In this document: piece by piece, positions 32,403 through 41,512 of the stretch
Layout of the letters: each line of letters starts with the position of its first letter
Numbering within the stretch: the first letter of the stretch is position 1
Source of the DNA: Kitasatospora sp. NBC_01246
GTDB taxonomy: Bacteria > Actinomycetota > Actinomycetes > Streptomycetales > Streptomycetaceae
Direction: 5' to 3'
NCBI RefSeq assembly: GCF_036226505.1
Contig: NZ_CP108484.1
Location: forward strand, 6,634,001-6,698,000
DNA length: 64,000 bases
Notes under the pieces: generated by a model
What the model was told of the DNA's origin: nothing
Seen by the model: only the letters and a program-made list of their open reading frames with translations
Database searches by the model: none
Made by a program: the position numbers and the translations under genes

Positions 32403-35400
32403 TCACGACTGCCGCTGGCCGGCCAGGTCGACCTCGCCCCGGACCAGGGCGCCGGCCTGGTCCGGCGTCAGCGGGCGGGCGAAGAGGTAGCCCTGGCCGA
32501 GCGGGCAGCCCATGGCGGCGAGCAGGTCGCGTTGCTCGGTGTTCTCGATGCCCTCGGCGATGACCTGGACGCCCAGCGTGTCGGCGATCCGGGTGATGCC
32601 CTCGACCAGCGCGTACTGCTGCTGCGACATCCCGAGCCCGTCGATGAAGGACTTGTCGATCTTCAGGATCGAGATCGGGAACTCCCGCAGGTAGGAGAGC
32701 GAGGAGTAGCCGGTGCCGAAGTCGTCGATCGCGATGCCGACGCCCAGCTCCTCGCTCAGCGTGCGCATGTCGGTGTGCACCCGCTCGTCGCGCCGCATCA
32801 GCACCGACTCGGTCAGCTCCAGCACCAGCGCCTCGGGGGCGATCCCGGAGGCCCGTACCGCGGCGCGCACGACGTCGACGAAGCCGGCGTCCCGGAACTG
32901 CCGGGCGGACACGTTCACGTTGACCCGCAGGGGTGGCCGGCCGGTGGCGCGGCGGCGGTCGGCGGTCAGCCGCTGCCAGCCGGCGGCCTCGTGCGCGGCG
33001 CGCTCCAGGACCCAGGCGCCGAGCGGCACGATCTGGCCGCTCTCCTCGGCGAGCGCGATGAACTCGTCGGGCAGGACCATCCCGCGCCGGTCGTGCGGCC
33101 AGCGGACCAGTGCCTCGAAGGCGACCAGCTCGCCCGTCGCCAGGTCGACGATCGGCTGGTAGTAGAGCTTGAACGCGGACTCGGCGATCGCGACGTCCAG
33201 GTTCTCGTTCAGCTCGTGCCGCTCTACCAGCCCGGCCTGCAGGGCGGGCTGGTAGTGGCACCACTGGCGCTTGCCGGCCGACTTCGCCGAGTACAGCGCC
33301 AGGTCGGCGTGGGTGAGCAGCTCCGCCGAGTCCACGCTGTCCTCGGTAGTCGCCACCCCGATGCTCGCCGTCACCCGGACGGCGCCCGCGCTCAGCTTGA
33401 ACGGTTCGACGAAGGCGGCCAGCACGCTGTCCGCGATCGCGCCGACGTCCGCGGGGCGCACCGCGTCCTCCACCAGCACCGCGAATTCGTCGCCGCCGAG
33501 CCGGGCCGCCGTGTCGGAGGTGCGCAGCGCGGTGGAGACCCGCAGCGAGACGGCGACCAGCAACTCGTCGCCGACCGCGTGGCCCTGGGTGTCGTTGACC
33601 ACCTTGAAGTCGTCCAGGTCGATGAAGAGCACGCCGGTGACCGCCCCGCTGCGCTCGCCCCGGGAGAGCGCGTGGCCGACCCGGTCCTGGAAGAGCACCC
33701 GGTTGGCCAGGCCGGTGAGGGAGTCGTGGAAGGCCCGGTGGGTGAGCTCGCGCTCCATCTGCCGCTGCTCGGTGACGTCGCGCAGGGTGAGCACCAGGCC
33801 GCCGACGGTCGGATCCCCGCGCAGGTCGTTGCAGCGCACCTCGGCCTCGATCGGGGTGCGGTCCTGGCGCAGCAGGCGCCAGTGCTCGCGCTGCTGCTCG
33901 CGGCTGTCGCCGGTGCGGACCCCGCCGTCCGGGCCGCGCATCCGGGCCAGCGCGCTGCCGACGGTGCGGCTGTCCTCGGGCGGGACGAGGTCCGTGATCA
34001 GGACGCCGTCCAGGTCGGCGTAGCCGAGGACGCGTTCGGCGGAGGACGAGGCGTAGCGGACGCCGTCGTCGGCGTTGAGGATCAGGATGACGTCGCTGGC
34101 GCTCTGCACCAGGGTGCGGAAGTAGGCCTCGCTGTTGCGGCGGGTGATCTCCTGGCTCAGCATGACGCGCTCGACGGCCAGCGCGGCCTGGGCGGCCAGG
34201 ATCTCCAGCGAACTCCAGAGGCTGGTCAGCTCCTGCTCGGTGCCAGTCACGATGAGGGCGCCGATCAGCGGGTCGCCGGAGGGGCGCTCGGCCAGGGTGA
34301 GCGGGCAGAGCAGTGCGCAGGGCATGCCGTCGAAGCGGGCGGCGAGATCGGTGCCGATGTCCTCGACGGGGAGTAAACGGGTCTCCCGGACGGCCGCCAG
34401 GGCGAGCACCTCGTCCGAGTCGGAGCCGTCGTGCAGGTGGTGCTGGGCGGGGCCGCGCTCGGCGTGCCGGATGTGCAGGACGCCGGCCTCGCTGACCGCG
34501 AGCAGGGCGACGTGGCCGCGCTCGGTGGGCATCAGGGTGGAGGCGGCCCTCTGGACGGCGTCGGCCACCTCCTCGACGGTGACGGCGGCGGTGAGCGAGG
34601 CGCCGGCCTCGCGCAGCACGCGCTCCCGGGCGATGGCCTCGCGCCGGGCGCTCACCACGAGCGCGAGGCGCGCCAGCACGAGCAGGAAGAGCAGCGCGGA
34701 GAAGGCGCCGATCACCCCGGCGTTGTGGGTGTTGCCGTTGATCGACTCGACGATCAGGATGGTCGGCGCGACCAGCGAGGCGGCGGCGAGCAGGGCGAGC
34801 CGGCCCCGCCCGAGATCGACCTGCTGGGTGGGGACCGGTTTGGTGAGCTCGACCATCGAGGGGTGCAGGGCGGCCGCGCCCCAGGCGGTGTAGAAGGCCG
34901 CCCAGCCGAGGTCGACCGGGCTTCCGATGCGCCAGTTGCCGTGCAGCACGATGAGCCCGTACAGGATGTCGGAGATCAGCAGGCCGACCGTGCCGATGGT
35001 GAGCAGCTGGAGCGCGCGGCTGCCGCCGCCGCGTGGCGCCAGCAGGCGCAGCAGCAGCGCGAGGACCACCACGTCGCCCAGCGGGTAGGCGATCGAGACG
35101 GCCTTCTGGAACCAGCCGAGGTCCGGGTTGCGGGCGTACGGGAGGATCAGGTAGATCCAGGCGAGCAGGGCCAGGCCCATGGTCAGGATGAGGGCGTCCA
35201 GCAGGCTGGCGCGGTCCTGGTGGGCCGTGCGCCAGCGGATGAAGCCCAGCACGCCGGCCGCGTAGAGCAGGTACTCGGCGAGGTAGAAGCCGTCGGCGAC
35301 GGAGGGGAAGGGGCTGCCCAGGTGCAGGAACTGCATCTGGATGACCTGGACGACCTCGCCGGCGGTGAAACTGAGGTTGGCGAGGGCGAGCAGGTACCAG

Positions 35401-35576
35401 AACAGCCGGTGCGCCGGGCGGTTGAGGTGGACACCCACCACGATGGCCGCTACGCCGCCGAGGCCGATGCCGGTCCACCAGATGATCCGCTGGGTCGGGT
35501 TGCTGTAGTAGATGCAGGTGAACAGCACCATCCACGACAGGTAACAGACCATCAGGCGTTGTCGCCGACGTGTCAA
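32403..35576 (-). CDS. Membrane GAF/PAS-GGDEF-EAL c-di-GMP enzyme
   Basis: This is a 1057-aa protein. About nine membrane helices occupy the first 320 residues. A GAF-like domain (about 335-480) and a PAS domain (about 485-600, AYFRTLVQSASDVILILNAD) follow, then a diguanylate cyclase with intact RLGGDEFAVL near 695 and a phosphodiesterase with FEALVRWP near 820 and DDFGTGYSSLSYLREFP near 950. Both catalytic signatures are complete, so it may make and degrade c-di-GMP. The architecture resembles Streptomyces RmdB/CdgF (SCO5495-like), which affects development and antibiotic production. The TTG start is chosen for GGAGGAGG 7-9 nt upstream; ATG at 35552 is possible. It is divergent from the NRPS-like gene. 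Confidence 0.85.
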   Translation of the reverse strand: MTRRRQRLMVCYLSWMVLFTCIYYSNPTQRIIWWTGIGLGGVAAIVVGVHLNRPAHRLFWYLLALANLSFTAGEVVQVIQMQFLHLGSPFPSVADGFYLAEYLLYAAGVLGFIRWRTAHQDRASLLDALILTMGLALLAWIYLILPYARNPDLGWFQKAVSIAYPLGDVVVLALLLRLLAPRGGGSRALQLLTIGTVGLLISDILYGLIVLHGNWRIGSPVDLGWAAFYTAWGAAALHPSMVELTKPVPTQQVDLGRGRLALLAAASLVAPTILIVESINGNTHNAGVIGAFSALLFLLVLARLALVVSARREAIARERVLREAGASLTAAVTVEEVADAVQRAASTLMPTERGHVALLAVSEAGVLHIRHAERGPAQHHLHDGSDSDEVLALAAVRETRLLPVEDIGTDLAARFDGMPCALLCPLTLAERPSGDPLIGALIVTGTEQELTSLWSSLEILAAQAALAVERVMLSQEITRRNSEAYFRTLVQSASDVILILNADDGVRYASSSAERVLGYADLDGVLITDLVPPEDSRTVGSALARMRGPDGGVRTGDSREQQREHWRLLRQDRTPIEAEVRCNDLRGDPTVGGLVLTLRDVTEQRQMERELTHRAFHDSLTGLANRVLFQDRVGHALSRGERSGAVTGVLFIDLDDFKVVNDTQGHAVGDELLVAVSLRVSTALRTSDTAARLGGDEFAVLVEDAVRPADVGAIADSVLAAFVEPFKLSAGAVRVTASIGVATTEDSVDSAELLTHADLALYSAKSAGKRQWCHYQPALQAGLVERHELNENLDVAIAESAFKLYYQPIVDLATGELVAFEALVRWPHDRRGMVLPDEFIALAEESGQIVPLGAWVLERAAHEAAGWQRLTADRRRATGRPPLRVNVNVSARQFRDAGFVDVVRAAVRASGIAPEALVLELTESVLMRRDERVHTDMRTLSEELGVGIAIDDFGTGYSSLSYLREFPISILKIDKSFIDGLGMSQQQYALVEGITRIADTLGVQVIAEGIENTEQRDLLAAMGCPLGQGYLFARPLTPDQAGALVRGEVDLAGQRQS

Positions 35577-35878
35577 GGACGCTACCTCCTCCGCGACATC
35601 ACTGCGCCGGTCCGGCGGTGACTTCGGGCGAGGACGGGATCTGCCGGGGCAGGTCCGGGGGTTGTGCTCGGGGTTGTGCTCGACTTCCTCGAAAGGTGTA
35701 CTCGGGTACGACCGTAGGCCCTGTCGGGGGAGTCCGCTCGGGGGTGCCCGCGGTTTCCGGGCAGCGGCCCCGTCCGTCCGGTGGCTTTCGGCCGGACGTT
35801 CGGAACGGTCCTTCGGTGCGTATAGTCGGAAATGTCGCACCTCCCAGCATTCTGCCGCCACACCACGAGGTCAAGCCG
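35577..35878. promoter_or_regulatory. Divergent promoter region, candidate -10 TATAGT
   Basis: This 302-bp interval separates the c-di-GMP enzyme from the NRPS-like gene. TATAGT at 35821-35826, about 53 nt before the NRPS-like GTG, is a good -10 hexamer; no convincing -35 accompanies it. No RNA gene or other coding region is seen. Confidence 0.5.
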
Positions 35879-38800
35879 GTGGACGACGCAGTCGACAGCG
35901 CACAGGGCGCGCGCCCGGATGTGAATTCCGGGCGCCACGCCGTGGTGCGGAACGAAGACGGTCAGTATGCGATCTGGCCCGGTGACTTCACCGTGCCGGG
36001 CGGCTGGCACACGGTGTTCGGGCCGGCCGGCCTCGCGGACTGCCGGGCCCATGTCGAGCGCGAATGGCGCTGGGCCGGGCTCGGGCTCCCCGGGCCCGGC
36101 GGCGTCGGCCGGGGCCCGGCCCGGGCCGGGTTCTCGGACACCGTGCACGGACTGTTCAGGGCCCGGGCCGCCCACGACCCGGACGCGGTCGCCCTGCTCA
36201 CCGAGGACGGCGAGCTGAGCTACCGCGAGCTCGACCTGCGCAGTGACCGGCTGGCCGCCGTCCTGCGGGCCCGGGGCGTCGGGCCGGAGCGGGTGGTGCC
36301 GGTCTGCCTGGAGCGCGGGGCGGCCCTGGTCACGGCCTGGCTCGGCGTGCTCAAGGCCGGTGGGGCCTTCCTGCCGCTGGACCCGGCGCACCCGCAGCGG
36401 CGGCTCGCGCAGCTCGTGGTGGACTGCCGGGCGGTGGTGGTGGTCGCGGAGCACGGGCGGCACTTCGCCGGGGTCCCGGTGGTCGGCGCCGACGCGGCCG
36501 GACCGGACGGCGATCCCGGTCCGGGCACCGCGGAGACGCCCCCGGGCACCGCCGCGGATCCGGCGGAGTACCCGGTCGAGGACGGCGTCCCGGTGCCGGA
36601 CCCGGCCGTGCCGGACGACCTGGCGTACCTGATCTACACCTCCGGCACCACCGGCACCCCCAAGGGCGTACCCGTCACCCACCGCTCGCTGGTCTTCACG
36701 CTCGACCGGGTGATCCGCGCCTACGAGCTCACCGCGCGTGACCGGGTGCTGCAGCTCGCCGCGCTGGGCTTCGACACCTCGCTGGAGCAGGTCTTCGCCG
36801 CGCTGCTCAGCGGCGCGACCCTCGTCCTCGGCGGCGCCCGGACCTGGGCGCCCACCGAGCTGGTGCACCGGATGCGCGAGCTCAGGCTGACCGTCGCCGA
36901 CCTCACCCCCGCCTACTGGCACCACGTGCTCGCGCTGCTCCCCGAGGGCGGCCCGGCCCCCGAGGGCCTGCGGCTCGTCGTGGTCGGCGGGGACACCGTG
37001 CACACCGACGACAGCCGCGACTGCCTGGCCCGGCTGCCCGGCGTCCGGCTGGTCAACGCCTACGGGGTGACCGAGGCGGCCGTGACCTCCACGCTCTGCG
37101 AGGTCACCCCGGCGGTGCTGGGGCCGGCCGGCGGGGGCGGGCTCGGCGCGGCCCCCGTCCCGATCGGCAGGCCGCTGCCCGGGGTGCGGCTGCACCTGCT
37201 GGACGCCCGGCTGAGCCCGGTGCGGCCCGGCGAGAAGGGCGAGATCTACCTGGGCGGCTCCGGCCTGGCCCGCGGCTACTGGCGGGCCCCCGGGCTCACG
37301 GCGGAGGCCTTCCTGCCCGACCCCTACGCGCCCGTCCCCGGCGAGCGGATGTACCGCACCGGCGACGCCGGCCGCTGGCGGCCCGACGGTCAGCTGGAGA
37401 TCCTCGGCCGCTTCGACGACCAGGTGAAGGTCCGCGGCTACCGGGTGGACCCGGCCGAGGTGGAGTCGGTGCTCGCCGCCCACCCGGACGTGCGGCAGGC
37501 CCGGGTCGCCGCCGACGGCGCCGCGGACGGCACGCACGTGCTGACCGCCTACTACACGCTCGCCGACCGGGACGGCTCCGGCGCCCGGGCCCGGCGGTCC
37601 CAGATCCGCGACTACCTCGCCGAGCGGCTGCCGGACTTCATGGTCCCGGCCGACTTCGTCCTCCTCGACAGCATGCCGCTCACCGCCGCCGGCAAGATCG
37701 ACCGGCGCCGGCTGCCGCGCACCGCGCCGCAGCTCCAGCGGCGCGCGGGGCGCGACGGCGAGGGCACCGTGGAGGCTCGCGGCGCCGACACCCGGTCCGA
37801 CGCGCCCGACGGTGCCCGCCGCGCCGCGGGCCCGCTCGCCGACGGCTCCGGGAGCGCGATCGAACCCGCCGTCGCGCACCTCTGGTCCGAGCTGCTCGGC
37901 GTCGAGGAGGTCGGGCCCGCCGACGACTTCTTCGCCCTCGGCGGCAACTCGCTGCTCGCCATGGAGATGCTGGCCCGGGCCCGGATCATGTTCGGCATCG
38001 ACGTCACCAGGATCCGCTTCCTCACCCGCTCGCTGCTGCGCGACGCCACCCTGCGGGCCTTCGCGACCGCCACCCAGTCCGCCCGCGCCGGCGGCAACGG
38101 CTTCGGCGAGGCGGCCGTCGACTGGACGGCCGAGGCCGAACTCGGCACCCCCGTACGGCAGTCCTGGCGCCCCGCGCCCTCGCGCGCCGAACCGGCCGAG
38201 ATCCTGCTCACCGGCGCCACCGGCTTCTGCGGCGCCCACCTGCTCGCCGCCCTGCTGGACACCACCGGGGCACGTGTCCACTGCCTGGTCCGCGCCCCCG
38301 ACGAGGAGCACGCGCTGGAGCGCATCCGGGCCGCCCAGCAGCGGTACCTGCGCAAGGACGTGCTGGACGGCCGGGTGGTCCCGCTGGTCGGGGACCTCGC
38401 CGAACCGCTGCTCGGGCTCTCCCAGCACCGCTTCGAGGCGCTCGCCGACAGCCTGGACGCGATCCACCACCTCGGCGGGCAGGTCAACTTCATCTACCCG
38501 TACCACCAGTTGCGCGGCCCCAACGTCGGCGGCACCCGGGAGGTCGTCCGGCTGGCCGGGCACTCGCGGGGCATCCCGGTGCACTACCTCTCCACGCTCG
38601 CCGTGCTGGCCGGCTTCGGCCCGGCGGGTGTCGGCGAGGTGACCGAACGGACGCCGCTGGCCCACCCGGACCGGCTCGCGGTCGGCTACGTGGAGAGCAA
38701 GTGGGTCGCCGAGCAGCTGCTGCACAACGCGGCGGCGGCCGGGCTGCCGGTCACCGTGCTGCGGACCAACGACGTCACCGGCGACCTCACCACCGGGGTG

Positions 38801-39334
38801 ATGAACACCGGAACGGAGATCTGCGCGCTGATCAAGTACATCGCCGACAGCGGGAGTTGCCCGGACGTCCGGCTGCTGCTCGACTTCGTCCCGGCCGACC
38901 GGTTCAGCCGCGCCGTCGCGCACATCGCCCGGCACGCCCCCGCGATCGGCGAGGTCTACCACATCACCTCGCCGCGCCCCGCCGTGCTCGCCGACCTCGC
39001 CGAACGGCTGCGGGCGCGCGGCCACCCGGTGGAGCAAGTCCCCTACAAGGCCTGGGTCGAGGACCTCGTCCGGTTCGCCGCCGGGCACCCCACCCACCCG
39101 ATGACCCCGTTCGTGCCGCTCTTCGTGGACCGCAGCCCGGGTACCGAACTGTCCATCAGCGAGATGTACTTCCGGCCGACATTCCCGCTCTTCGACCGGG
39201 CCAACACCGACCAGGCGCTGGTGGGCAGCGGGATCGAGCTCCCGGCGGTGGACGACGCCTTACTCGACCGCTACCTGGAGCAGTTGACCGCGGAGGGCTT
39301 CCTGATACCCCCGGCGGGGGTGGTCCGGCGGTGA
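35879..39334 (+). CDS. MbtH-A-T-R nonribosomal peptide synthetase, reductive release
   Basis: This is a 1151-aa single-module NRPS. Residues about 16-63 are a complete MbtH-like domain (NEDGQYAIWP, VPGGW, DCRAHVEREW) fused to the front. The adenylation domain at about 85-620 has LIYTSGTTGTPKGV, NAYGVTEA, YRTGDAGR, FDDQVKVRGYR and the catalytic Lys of AAGKIDRRRLP. The pocket, aligned by eye, includes acidic residues after FDT (Glu) and in VADLTP (Asp), which suggests a basic side chain. The thiolation domain at about 660-735 has LGGNSLLAME. A thioester-reductase SDR domain from about 770 has ILLTGATGFCG and the catalytic YVESK. There is no condensation domain, so the product would be an amino-aldehyde. 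The GTG has GAGG 8 nt upstream. The next gene overlaps by 4 nt. Confidence 0.88.
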   Translation: MDDAVDSAQGARPDVNSGRHAVVRNEDGQYAIWPGDFTVPGGWHTVFGPAGLADCRAHVEREWRWAGLGLPGPGGVGRGPARAGFSDTVHGLFRARAAHDPDAVALLTEDGELSYRELDLRSDRLAAVLRARGVGPERVVPVCLERGAALVTAWLGVLKAGGAFLPLDPAHPQRRLAQLVVDCRAVVVVAEHGRHFAGVPVVGADAAGPDGDPGPGTAETPPGTAADPAEYPVEDGVPVPDPAVPDDLAYLIYTSGTTGTPKGVPVTHRSLVFTLDRVIRAYELTARDRVLQLAALGFDTSLEQVFAALLSGATLVLGGARTWAPTELVHRMRELRLTVADLTPAYWHHVLALLPEGGPAPEGLRLVVVGGDTVHTDDSRDCLARLPGVRLVNAYGVTEAAVTSTLCEVTPAVLGPAGGGGLGAAPVPIGRPLPGVRLHLLDARLSPVRPGEKGEIYLGGSGLARGYWRAPGLTAEAFLPDPYAPVPGERMYRTGDAGRWRPDGQLEILGRFDDQVKVRGYRVDPAEVESVLAAHPDVRQARVAADGAADGTHVLTAYYTLADRDGSGARARRSQIRDYLAERLPDFMVPADFVLLDSMPLTAAGKIDRRRLPRTAPQLQRRAGRDGEGTVEARGADTRSDAPDGARRAAGPLADGSGSAIEPAVAHLWSELLGVEEVGPADDFFALGGNSLLAMEMLARARIMFGIDVTRIRFLTRSLLRDATLRAFATATQSARAGGNGFGEAAVDWTAEAELGTPVRQSWRPAPSRAEPAEILLTGATGFCGAHLLAALLDTTGARVHCLVRAPDEEHALERIRAAQQRYLRKDVLDGRVVPLVGDLAEPLLGLSQHRFEALADSLDAIHHLGGQVNFIYPYHQLRGPNVGGTREVVRLAGHSRGIPVHYLSTLAVLAGFGPAGVGEVTERTPLAHPDRLAVGYVESKWVAEQLLHNAAAAGLPVTVLRTNDVTGDLTTGVMNTGTEICALIKYIADSGSCPDVRLLLDFVPADRFSRAVAHIARHAPAIGEVYHITSPRPAVLADLAERLRARGHPVEQVPYKAWVEDLVRFAAGHPTHPMTPFVPLFVDRSPGTELSISEMYFRPTFPLFDRANTDQALVGSGIELPAVDDALLDRYLEQLTAEGFLIPPAGVVRR

Positions 39335-40155
39335 GCGGGGGCGGCGGCGACGGGGAGTTCGGCGACGGGGCTTTCGGCGACGGGGCTTTCGGCGACGCCG
39401 TGTTCGGGGGCCTGGACGTGCGGCGCGCGCCGCGGGACGGGCCGGTGGCGTTCGGGGCGCGGCTCGGGCCGGACGTGCTGCTGGCGGCCTACCGGCACGG
39501 GCTCTTCCCGATGCCCGCCGCCGACGACTACGCGAGCGCCTTCAACGAAGTCCGATTCGAGGAGGCGGTGGCGGCGGGGGAGGTGGCGCTGCTGCCCGGC
39601 GCCGAGGACGACCCCTACGCGCTCGCCTGGTGGTCGCCCGACCCCCGCCCGGTGCTCGCCCCGGACGCGGTGCACGTCGGGAGCCGGCTCGCCCGGCGGC
39701 TGCGGAACGGCCGGCGGTGGTGGACCAGCGCCGACCGGGCCTTCCCGCGCGTGCTCGAAGCCTGCGCGCAGGCACGCCAACCCTCCTGGCTCGTACCGGA
39801 GCTGCGTGACGCGCTGGTCGAACTCCAGCGGCGCGGCGCCGCCCACAGCGCCGAGGTCTGGGAGGGCGAGGAGCTGATCGGCGGGGTCTTCGGGGTGGCC
39901 GTCGGCCCGGTGCTCAGCCTGGACTCGATGTTCCACCGCCGCTCCGACGCCGGCCGGGTCGCCGTGGCCGACCTCGCCGCGCGGTTCGCCGACGCGGGCG
40001 GGCGCCTGCTGGACGCCCAGTGGGACTCGCCCCACGTCCGCGCGCTCGGCGCCGCCGCCGTCCCGCGCGAGCGCTACCTGGCCGAACTGGCCGCACCGGC
40101 CGAGGTCGGTCCGCTGGCCACCGCGATGCTCCCGGCGGCCCGGCTGGGCCGGTGA
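39331..40155 (+). CDS. aat: Leucyl/phenylalanyl-tRNA-protein transferase homologue
   Basis: This is a 274-aa Aat-family aminoacyl-tRNA transferase. HGLFPMPAADD (about 49-59) is the family LFPM/W box. AWWSPDPRPVLAPDAVHVG, AEVWEGEELIGGVFGVAVGP, SMFHRRSDAGRVAV and LDAQWDSPHVRALGAAAV cover the GNAT-like catalytic core and the aa-tRNA 3'-end pocket. Canonical Aat moves Leu/Phe from tRNA to the N-terminus of proteins for N-end-rule decay. Here the gene is translationally coupled (GTGA) to the A-T-reductase NRPS, so it probably forms a peptide bond in a small molecule. The N-terminus has an odd repeat (FGDGAFGDGAFGDAVFGG) of about 25 residues not found in housekeeping Aat. Confidence 0.82.
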   Translation: MSGGGGDGEFGDGAFGDGAFGDAVFGGLDVRRAPRDGPVAFGARLGPDVLLAAYRHGLFPMPAADDYASAFNEVRFEEAVAAGEVALLPGAEDDPYALAWWSPDPRPVLAPDAVHVGSRLARRLRNGRRWWTSADRAFPRVLEACAQARQPSWLVPELRDALVELQRRGAAHSAEVWEGEELIGGVFGVAVGPVLSLDSMFHRRSDAGRVAVADLAARFADAGGRLLDAQWDSPHVRALGAAAVPRERYLAELAAPAEVGPLATAMLPAARLGR

Positions 40156-40280
40156 CCGCGGCCGCCGGTCCCGCGGTGGAGGCGGCGGAGGCGCCGGTGC
40201 GGCCGACGACGCGGCCCCGCCCGGGAGGTTCCCGGCGGGGCCGGCCGGTCGGTGACGTCGGCCGGGCGAACGCCCCGGCG

Positions 40281-41426
40281 TCAGTACGGCTGGACGAGGA
40301 CGTGCGCGGCGCCCGGGATGCCGACCTTCAGCAGCTCGTCCTCCTCCGGGGTGGTCGGCGTGCCGGTCTCCTGCTTCAGGACCGCCCGCGAGAGCGCCTG
40401 CACCCACATCGCGCGCGGCCGGCGGCGCTCCTCCCAGGCGGCGAGCGCGGCCGCGACGTCCGTGGCCGGGTCCTCGACCGCGTCCAGGCTCTGGGCCAGC
40501 ACCAGCGCGTCCTCGACCGCCATCGCCGCGCCCTGCGCCAGGTGCGGGGTGCTCGCGTGCGCGGCGTCGCCGGCCAGCACCACCCGGCCGACGTGCCACG
40601 GCTCCTCGACACTGACCTGGGAGATCCGCGAGTAGACCACCGCGGCCGGGTCGGTGACCAGCGCCAGCGCCTCGGCGACCGGGCCGCCGAAGCCGGTCAG
40701 CCGCTCGGCCAGCTGCTCGTGGGCGCGCTCCTCGTCCGGGCGGAAGTCCGCCGGCTCGGCGAACACCGATCCCAGGTACATCAGCTCGTCGGTGATCGGG
40801 GTCAGCAGCGCCTTCGCCCGCTGGTTCCCGGCGGACATCACCACGCCCTGCACCTCGGGCGAACGCGGCAGCGTCACCCGCCAGTTGGCGAATCCGGTGT
40901 ACTCGGGCAGGTACTTCTCGCCGTACAGCCGGCGGCGCAGCGGCGAACCGATCCCGTCGAAGCCGACCACCAGGTCGTAGCGGCCGTGGTGGCCGTCGGT
41001 CAGGGTGACGTCGACGCCCGCGCCGTCGTCGGTCAGTTCGGCGATCGTGGTGCCGAAGCGGAGGGTGGCACCGGCGGCGGTGGCGGCGTCGCCCAGCACC
41101 CCGGCCAGGGCGGGGCGCGGTATGCCGTTGTTGGACGGGGCGTCACCCATCCGGGGCTGCGGGATCTTGGCGAGGGTGGCGCCGGACGGGTCGCAGATGG
41201 TCAGCACCTCCCACTCGAAGCCGGCCGCCAGGCAGGCCTCCAGCACGCCGATCTCGCGCATCACGTGCAGGGCGTTGGACGGCTGGATGATGCCGACGCC
41301 GAGCGCCTCCAGGCCCTCGCGCAGCTCGGCCACGTCGACCCGGTGGCCGCGCCGGGCGAGCGCGGTGGCCAGGGTCAGGCCGCCGATGCCGCCGCCGTGG
41401 ATCAGTACGCGCAGGGGTGAGCTCAT
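40281..41426 (-). CDS. FAD-dependent monooxygenase at the end of the conservon
   Basis: This is a 381-aa group A flavin monooxygenase. VLIHGGGIGGLTLATALARR (residues 7-26) is a perfect GxGxxG, VVGFDGIGSPLRRRL near 160 is the DG motif, and VVLAGDAAHASTPHLAQGAA near 285-304 is the GD motif. All flavin-binding signatures are intact, and it is closest to UbiH/salicylate-hydroxylase-like enzymes. The ATG is preceded by GGGAG. It lies 86 bp after cvnD on the same strand, where several conservons carry a cytochrome P450, so it may be a downstream oxidative partner. It is convergent with the aat gene (gap 125 bp), which also allows a role as a tailoring enzyme for that pathway. Confidence 0.85.
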   Translation of the reverse strand: MSSPLRVLIHGGGIGGLTLATALARRGHRVDVAELREGLEALGVGIIQPSNALHVMREIGVLEACLAAGFEWEVLTICDPSGATLAKIPQPRMGDAPSNNGIPRPALAGVLGDAATAAGATLRFGTTIAELTDDGAGVDVTLTDGHHGRYDLVVGFDGIGSPLRRRLYGEKYLPEYTGFANWRVTLPRSPEVQGVVMSAGNQRAKALLTPITDELMYLGSVFAEPADFRPDEERAHEQLAERLTGFGGPVAEALALVTDPAAVVYSRISQVSVEEPWHVGRVVLAGDAAHASTPHLAQGAAMAVEDALVLAQSLDAVEDPATDVAAALAAWEERRRPRAMWVQALSRAVLKQETGTPTTPEEDELLKVGIPGAAHVLVQPY

Positions 41427-41512
41427 GACGGGGGTCTCCCAAGGGGGTCGGTGCGGGCGGTGCGGTGCGGTGGGGTCGGGTGCGGGGTGGTCGGGTGCGG
41501 GGCGGGCCGGGG

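Noticed and set aside
35879..40155. Siderophore synthesis, suggested by the MbtH domain
   Set aside because: MbtH domains serve all kinds of NRPS. There are no condensation, hydroxylation, iron-uptake or DmdR-box signals, and the reductase end points to an aldehyde.
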